A stretch of DNA of 10,943 nucleotides from Hyphochytrium catenoides (lineage: Eukaryota > Sar > Hyphochytriomycetes > Hyphochytriales > Hyphochytriaceae), in the NCBI GenBank assembly GCA_900088475.1, contig FLMG01002760.1, positions 6,644-17,586 on the forward strand, given 5' to 3'. Shown in pieces: positions 6,508-10,943 of this stretch; positions within the stretch are counted from its first letter, which is position 1; every line of letters begins with the position of its first letter. The position numbers were made by a program, and so were the translations under genes. Under the pieces are notes generated by a model. That model made no database searches. It saw only the letters and a list, made by a program, of their open reading frames with translations, and was not told the origin of the DNA.

Positions 6508-8750
6508 GTCAACCAGTGATGATGATGAGAAGTCAGCCTTCCTCAAGCGCACCGATTCTCCAAAGCCAAACCCCTGCCTCCGAGTCGGCAGGTGTTCTAA
6601 GAAGTGGCAAAGCGCTTCCAGAACGTTCGAGCCATCTGGTCGCCGCTGACATGGGGAAGATTCAGGCAAAGGAAATGGGTGGACGAGGGAATAGTGGAAG
6701 TTCAGGCTCCCTCCCGCAAGAAGGGGGCTCCACTTACAATCCCGGAAAGGTGAAAGTTCCGGATGGTGCTCCTTTGGTTCCTGAATGGGCTTCCTCTCCT
6801 TCACAGAGACGACGGATTGAGCCTCAGGCAAGGCATCATGACAGCTTAAGTCAAAGTCAAGCGGGTGTTTTCAAACCTCCAGCTACAAACGAGGGTAGCT
6901 GCTCAGCTGCATCAGGTTCAGCTGCACCGCATAGCGCCGACTCTGACTTTCAGGAGGTAACCGAATATATTCAGATATCCAAGGAGGACTGGCTAGACTG
7001 GCCTCAGGGTAAGGGGAAACTTCTAAGACTTCTGGGCAACATGGAGGACGTCCATGCGCGAGAGCGAGAGAAGTATCAGCTAGCTACCGGATCCAACGAT
7101 GCCCCACTGAAGAGCAAAGCCATAGATCTTGAAGCCGAAGATGCTGCCGCTGAGAGATTGGCTGAAAGAGTTCTGACTTCACTTTGGCTATTACGGAGAA
7201 GGCAACGCGAGTTGGACCGAAGAAAGACCCTTGATAACCGTACGACGCAGGGGGACAGCCTCTTCCAGGCGGACTCTTTTTGTAGGACGGAGGTTGAGGA
7301 CAACAAGGTCATGTCAGTCCTATCAAGCCACCCTTCTGCTCCTCCTCCTTCGTATGGTAGGATCAGGCGAATGTGGGTTCCGGAAGAAGACCCCATATTC
7401 GTACTTGAAACTGCAGGAGATGCAGAAGGGCCAGAGGAAGTAGACCTTCAACTAGAGGAGAAGGAGAACAAGAACTTAGACAGCAGTGGCCGCCAAAGGG
7501 AAACCGAGTCAGAGCAAGCACGAAAGAAGCTGCGAACGGCCCTAAGCTCTAATGGTGATTACCACGAGGGCTCCCATATCTTGACCGAGTGCGATAGCTC
7601 ACAACAGGTAGAGTTTGCGTCTTCTCAAGCAACTGAGAAAGGGAAGACACTGTCCGCTGCGAAGATGGAGGCTCAAAAAGCCTTAAGCACGGCCCTCCGA
7701 CACAATCTGAGCCTTCTTAGAACTAATGGAGAGAAGAGAGAGAACGTAGTTGTAAAAAATACCAATTTTGTAGGGAATGCTGCTGACGACCAGCGAGGAG
7801 ACCTCACAGCGCACCATGCTGTACCGTCCCCTAGTGATCACCCTAGTACTTCTCCTAACCTTCAGAAGAAGCCAAAAGACACCACGTCAGGCTCGCTGGG
7901 AGAGGATCATACGAAAGCAACTGGTTCCTCTACTTCAAGCGAAGCGCCAAGATTCTCTAGATTGCTGCAAGACCGGGCAATCTCTGGCGCTTCTCCTCCA
8001 ACAGCCCTGTCTGCAGATAAAGAGGCGTTAGAGAGTTCTGATTCCAAGAAAAGCCAGCTCCAGATCCATATTAGAGAGTCTATCTCTGCACTGTCCAAGG
8101 GTACAGTCGAGAAGAAGCGTCAAGCGGCACTTATGCTTAGTAGGCTGACGTGGAAGAGTTTACGCAATCGGATGCTTGTAGTGCAGGCAGGGGCTGTTGC
8201 TCCGCTCCTTACGTTGTTGAAGGAGGGGTCTGAAGAAGCGGCAGAAGCCTTGCGGAATCTCATCTCGTTGGAAAGCGTCAAGACCTCTATAGCGCAGGCT
8301 GACGCCATCCCAGCCTTGGTGCAGCTTGTTAAGTCTGGCTCTATGACGGCAAGGCAGAAGTCAGCTGGCATATTATGGAGCCTAGCACTCGATAGTGATA
8401 AGAACCAGGCGGCTATTGCGGCTGGAGGAGGGATTGCTCCTTTGGTGGATTTGCTTGAAATAGGCAACCCTCAGGCGAAAGAGGAAGCCTCGGGTGCCTT
8501 GCTAGACCTGGCTTGCAACCAACAAAACCAAGTTTTGATCGCAGAAGCGGGGGGCATTCCTGCTTTACTGGAGGTCCTTCGAACTGGTTCCGTCATAGCC
8601 AAGGAGCGAGCAGCGATTGCTGTTGGAAACCTGGCTTGCAATGCAGAGAATGAGCAGAAGATTATCCAAATGGGCGGAGTAGAGACGCTCCTAGCGCTGG
8701 CAAAGGGGGGCTCTCTGAACGCCGCCAACGCCCTGCGGACCTTCCGATAG
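6498..8750 (+). CDS. Armadillo-repeat protein with a long disordered N-terminal region, 750 aa
   Basis: This is one open frame of 750 codons ending in TAG. The chosen ATG is the first Met after an in-frame TGA at 6489-6491 and has a good eukaryotic context (G at -3, G at +4). Residues 1-150 are rich in Ser, Pro, Gln and Gly and look disordered. Residues 155-193 form an ordered-looking block with the Trp pair EDWLDWPQGKGK. Residues 205-243 form a charged helix ending in an Arg/Lys run (RRRQRELDRRK, 233-243) that could be a nuclear localisation signal. Residues 286-304 hold a second Trp-containing block (RIRRMWVPEEDP). Residues 305-520 are again polar and low in hydrophobics. Residues 521-750 are ARM repeats. 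ARM solenoids bind partner proteins, so a scaffold or adaptor role is inferred; there is no catalytic motif, signal peptide or membrane segment. The N-terminal blocks match no family I recognise. The exact N-terminus is less certain because an upstream ORF overlaps it. Confidence 0.92.
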   Translation: MALSQPVMMMRSQPSSSAPILQSQTPASESAGVLRSGKALPERSSHLVAADMGKIQAKEMGGRGNSGSSGSLPQEGGSTYNPGKVKVPDGAPLVPEWASSPSQRRRIEPQARHHDSLSQSQAGVFKPPATNEGSCSAASGSAAPHSADSDFQEVTEYIQISKEDWLDWPQGKGKLLRLLGNMEDVHAREREKYQLATGSNDAPLKSKAIDLEAEDAAAERLAERVLTSLWLLRRRQRELDRRKTLDNRTTQGDSLFQADSFCRTEVEDNKVMSVLSSHPSAPPPSYGRIRRMWVPEEDPIFVLETAGDAEGPEEVDLQLEEKENKNLDSSGRQRETESEQARKKLRTALSSNGDYHEGSHILTECDSSQQVEFASSQATEKGKTLSAAKMEAQKALSTALRHNLSLLRTNGEKRENVVVKNTNFVGNAADDQRGDLTAHHAVPSPSDHPSTSPNLQKKPKDTTSGSLGEDHTKATGSSTSSEAPRFSRLLQDRAISGASPPTALSADKEALESSDSKKSQLQIHIRESISALSKGTVEKKRQAALMLSRLTWKSLRNRMLVVQAGAVAPLLTLLKEGSEEAAEALRNLISLESVKTSIAQADAIPALVQLVKSGSMTARQKSAGILWSLALDSDKNQAAIAAGGGIAPLVDLLEIGNPQAKEEASGALLDLACNQQNQVLIAEAGGIPALLEVLRTGSVIAKERAAIAVGNLACNAENEQKIIQMGGVETLLALAKGGSLNAANALRTFR
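8058..8747 (+). repeat. C-terminal ARM solenoid, six repeats (residues 521-750)
   Basis: Six tandem units can be aligned by eye on the recurring GGIPALL...A..AL.NLA...N...I..A pattern. They are R1 521-564 (degenerate), R2 565-601, R3 602-642, R4 643-684, R5 685-725 and R6 726-750. R3 to R5 are canonical 41-42 residue ARM units with Gly at the helix 1 start, the LV.LL core, and Asn in or after the NLA segment. R2 and R6 are shortened by about four to five residues at the same place, between the LL.GS turn and the AL.NL helix. R6 stops in its last helix at the protein end, so the solenoid has no obvious C-terminal cap. Confidence 0.93.
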
Positions 8751-9440
8751 CCTAGAGATGAAAGTGGGGATTTCGATTCGACTAAGCAAATGTTCTCCTA
8801 CTTAGTATACAAGAGTTAGGGTGAAGGGGCCTAAGAAATGTTAGTATAACTTAGGTGGCTGAGAGGACAGAAACCCATCTCCTATTGGGTCATTCACGAC
8901 TTCGACACGCTGCATGACGCACCTAGGAGCCGCCAAAATAGTTGACCACGCAACGTGGTCCCCATAATGAGCCTCGTCTTCCAAACAGGAGAAAGCGACC
9001 CCAGTACCTCTCTTCTTTTATGTCCAAGCGTATATATCTGTAGATAAGAGAACCCTTGAGCTTCTTCCAATCCGCCGAAGAAAGGCAAAAATGAGCCTGA
9101 GAGAGCAAAGATTTGGGCGGATGAAGTTTTATACAAGAGAACTGCTCCGCCCCAAGATAAGGGCGAGGCGAATGTGAAGGGCGCCTGATCCTTGTTCCGT
9201 GAACCCCTACAGTCATTTCGCGTTACCACTTCGCTCCAAAAATCTTCTGGTCTTTCTCCTTGTCCTAGCTCCTCTTAATCAGATAGTCATTTATCCCTCC
9301 ATCAGACGAGTCCGCCAATCGTCATCCTTCTCCAAGTTCACTACGATCAGTGCAGGTAAAACAACTACGTAATGGAAGAGCCACTAAGATGGTGATGGTC
9401 CCGAGGAGGACATCTTCTTTGCTGGAAAATATTCTTACTT
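8751..9440. other. 3' flank of the ARM gene, no gene seen
   Basis: The main frame past the TAG stays open for 22 more codons to a second TAG. No poly(A) hexamer is visible. The only other item is a 28-codon basic ORF at 9091-9177 (start MSLREQRFGRMK), too short to judge. The long minus frame at 8894-9229 begins at a GTG and has no early ATG. Confidence 0.45.
8944..8960. other. Perfect 7-bp hairpin downstream of the ARM gene
   Basis: GACCACG, spacer CAA, then CGTGGTC, about 194 bases after the ARM-gene stop codon. It could be a stem in the 3' UTR or a symmetric protein-binding site with CGTGG half-sites resembling G-box ends. No AATAAA is found between the stop codon and this point. Confidence 0.4.
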
Positions 9441-9444
9441 TAGG

Positions 9445-9832
9445 CTATGATAGCGCGCTGCAGGCGAGCTGCATCTCGGCGAGAGGAGAAAAATGACAAA
9501 TGTTTTGGCTGGCAGTTGCACTGTGGATCAAGCAGACGGAAAAGTAGATGAAAGAGGCAGTAGGGGAGGAAGATTGGCCAAAATAGGAGTTCATATAATA
9601 GCCGAAGTCATAAAAGGGCAGTAGTGCAGGTATAATGACGCAGAGAATTTGTGCGAAGATATTCGTCGGCAGACTATGGAAACAGCTCCACAACTCGGCT
9701 GACCGAGGGAGATTTCCACAAGCGACGAAAGTGGACAGGAGGAGGAGGCAGGCACATCCTAAGGCTGGAGGGCGCAATTCTGCGTTACTGATGCTGGGGA
9801 CTAATTTTAACGCTACTCTTCCGGTAGCTTAA
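9445..9832. other. Opposed overlapping short ORFs, unresolved
   Basis: A minus-strand frame is open over 9445-9777 and contains a hydrophobic segment (QILCVIIPALLPFYDFGYY), but its first ATG comes only about 61 codons in. On the plus strand an ATG at 9635 (A at -3) opens 65 codons with a basic N-terminus (MTQRICAKIFVGRLWKQL), 35 bases after TATAATA at 9594-9600. Both cannot easily be genes. Neither matches a family I know. The minus frame could be an exon of a gene whose other exons I cannot place. Confidence 0.15.
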
Positions 9833-10943
9833 GAGGCAGAATACAATCCCCCAAGCTTGCTCAGGGTTCTTTCTTCGCTGACACCATTTTGTTGTCCTTC
9901 GTCCACCGTCGCTCACTTCCAACGCCGAGGCGCTTCTCCTTTGATCATTCTTCACTGATAACTTCTAACTCTATCCACTGCTGACCTTTGAGAAATTTTT
10001 ATTGACTCTAGCAATCACGCAGTCTGAAACAAAATGAGCTAACGAAGGCGGTAGGAAGGGAGGGCAATGGAGACTCCCAGAGGAACAAAAGTGGAGGGCA
10101 TCCGCGAGGATTAGGGAAAGAGAGAGAGGAAAAGAAAACGTGACCCATCACAGCCCAGACTTAGATATTGGAGTAGTTGAAGCAGAAGGCAGCGCCCCTA
10201 CCCGGGTGGGCCAATCAGCAGAGATATTTGCTCTTTTCTTCTTTCTCGCATCCTTCATTCGCCTCGTGTAGAAAAAAGACCAAGGGCTTCTTCTAGCATG
10301 AACGGCGCTGCTCACTGAGTCGAAGGAAGAAGCGACAACAGAGGCCAATCAAATATTTGTTAAAAGAAGGAGTGGAAAGGTCAAGAAAGTCGTGATTTCT
10401 GGTCCGCTTGATTATGGGGAAGCTATCCTGACGGCAGAGATATGACGGAGCACATTGAAAAAAGCTCCGTACTAAAGATTGCTGTCTAAGTAATTACTAG
10501 CCCATAAGACACCAGTAAGCATAATTCTTGTCGTGCTGCCGCGTTCCGTCCTCCTGCTCCTTCTTCTGCAAGAGTTTCACACCCTGGTTCTGCTCCGTCT
10601 TCTCCTCGCTTGTTGGCGACCTCAGTGTTCTTTATGGGGAACAATCATTTAGTCTCTTTATCTTGGGCAAGTTAGTTGGGGCTCTCTTTTGAGAGGGAGA
10701 AGGAGCGGTCTCTTTTTGCACGAACAAAGCCCTTCTTCACTTACACTTCCTTCCAGAAGTTAATGAATTTTAATGCCTCCTTCCTCATTGACACCGCAGA
10801 AATGAAGAACAGTGAAGAGACACAGGCACCAAGGCACCAACTTCCTAACAATACGAAGGTCCTTCTGAGCAATACAAGGGAGAAGCAACTAAGTATTGCT
10901 AAGAAGGAGAAAGAAAACGAACGGCCGCCATTATACGTTTCTT
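9833..10943. other. Right end without a supported gene
   Basis: Apart from the two CCAAT motifs, I see no coding region. A minus frame at 10148-10348 has no ATG at its start. On the minus strand there are splice-like signals (a GTAAGT at 10744-10739; an acceptor-like TTTCTCCTTCTTAG just after an ATGGCGGCC at 10931-10923), but I could not assemble them into an open gene. Confidence 0.4.
10209..10351 (+). promoter_or_regulatory. Two GGCCAATCA (CCAAT-box) motifs
   Basis: The nine-base motif GGCCAATCA occurs at 10209-10217 and again at 10343-10351, 134 bases apart and in the same orientation. It matches the core bound by NF-Y type factors in eukaryotic promoters. No gene start is visible close by, so the target is unknown. 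Confidence 0.25.

Noticed and set aside
6353-6649. 98-codon plus frame across the ARM gene start
   Set aside because: It begins at GTG; its first ATG is at 6386, inside the inferred leader intron, and it runs out of frame into the ARM gene. I treat it as a shadow.
6406-6831. 141-codon minus-strand frame opposite the start of the ARM gene
   Set aside because: It is a shadow of the main coding region, with no recognisable product.
7009-7014. GTAAGG donor-like sequence inside the ARM coding region
   Set aside because: The reading frame is open throughout with consistent protein character, and no matching acceptor is needed to explain it.
8894-9229. 111-codon minus-strand frame downstream of the ARM gene
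   Set aside because: It starts at GTG with no ATG for most of its length, has no recognised domain, and overlaps another minus frame of similar length.
10739-10931. Minus-strand splice-like signals with a short ATG frame (MRKEALKFINFWKE) near 10770
   Set aside because: The ATG context is weak, and I could not join it in frame to a downstream acceptor giving a sustained open exon.
1-10943. tRNA, rRNA, CRISPR array, transposon ends or viral genes
   Set aside because: A read of both strands showed no tRNA B-box with cloverleaf, no rRNA blocks, no regularly spaced repeats, no terminal repeats with target duplications, and no polymerase, integrase or capsid motifs.

Overview
The window looks like nuclear DNA of a eukaryote, most likely a protist or alga. 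The evidence is spliceosomal-type splice signals (a GTAAGTA donor, pyrimidine-tract acceptors), a TATA box, long noncoding stretches full of trinucleotide and CT microsatellites, and one protein of a mainly eukaryotic kind: a long disordered N-terminus followed by armadillo (ARM) repeats. There are no bacterial operons, no ribosome binding sites, and no tRNA or rRNA that I can recognise. The ARM repeats resemble the repetitive ARM proteins common in stramenopile algae, oomycetes and plants. This is an impression from sequence style, and I do not name a species.

Layout. (1) 1-1260: mostly noncoding, with a stem-loop, CCAAT motifs, and two well-formed splice acceptors (780-781 and 1191-1192). 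A weak two-exon gene model at 853-1255 ends on an AATAAA. (2) 1260-3300: no convincing gene. A 183-codon ATG-started ORF at 1525-2076 is unrecognised and crosses a C10 run. (3) 3300-4440: a dense cluster of interrupted trinucleotide repeats. (4) 4660-6260: a strongly pyrimidine-rich strand including a (CT)n microsatellite, leading into a TATA box at 5781. (5) 5811-6497: inferred 5' leader of the main gene, with a noncoding first exon, a GTAAGTA donor at 6004, an acceptor at 6410-6411, and an 18-codon upstream ORF that overlaps the main start codon. (6) 6498-8750: one uninterrupted 750-residue ARM-repeat protein. (7) 8751-10943: no convincing gene. It holds a small hairpin just past the gene, opposed short ORFs around 9445-9832, and two GGCCAATCA motifs.

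Only the ARM-repeat gene is certain. Its parts fit together: TATA box, leader exon, leader intron, overlapping uORF, coding exon. That suggests a single plus-strand transcription unit starting near 5811 with possible translational control by the uORF. I see no multi-gene system, CRISPR array, mobile element or recognisable virus. Everything else is flagged as weak.
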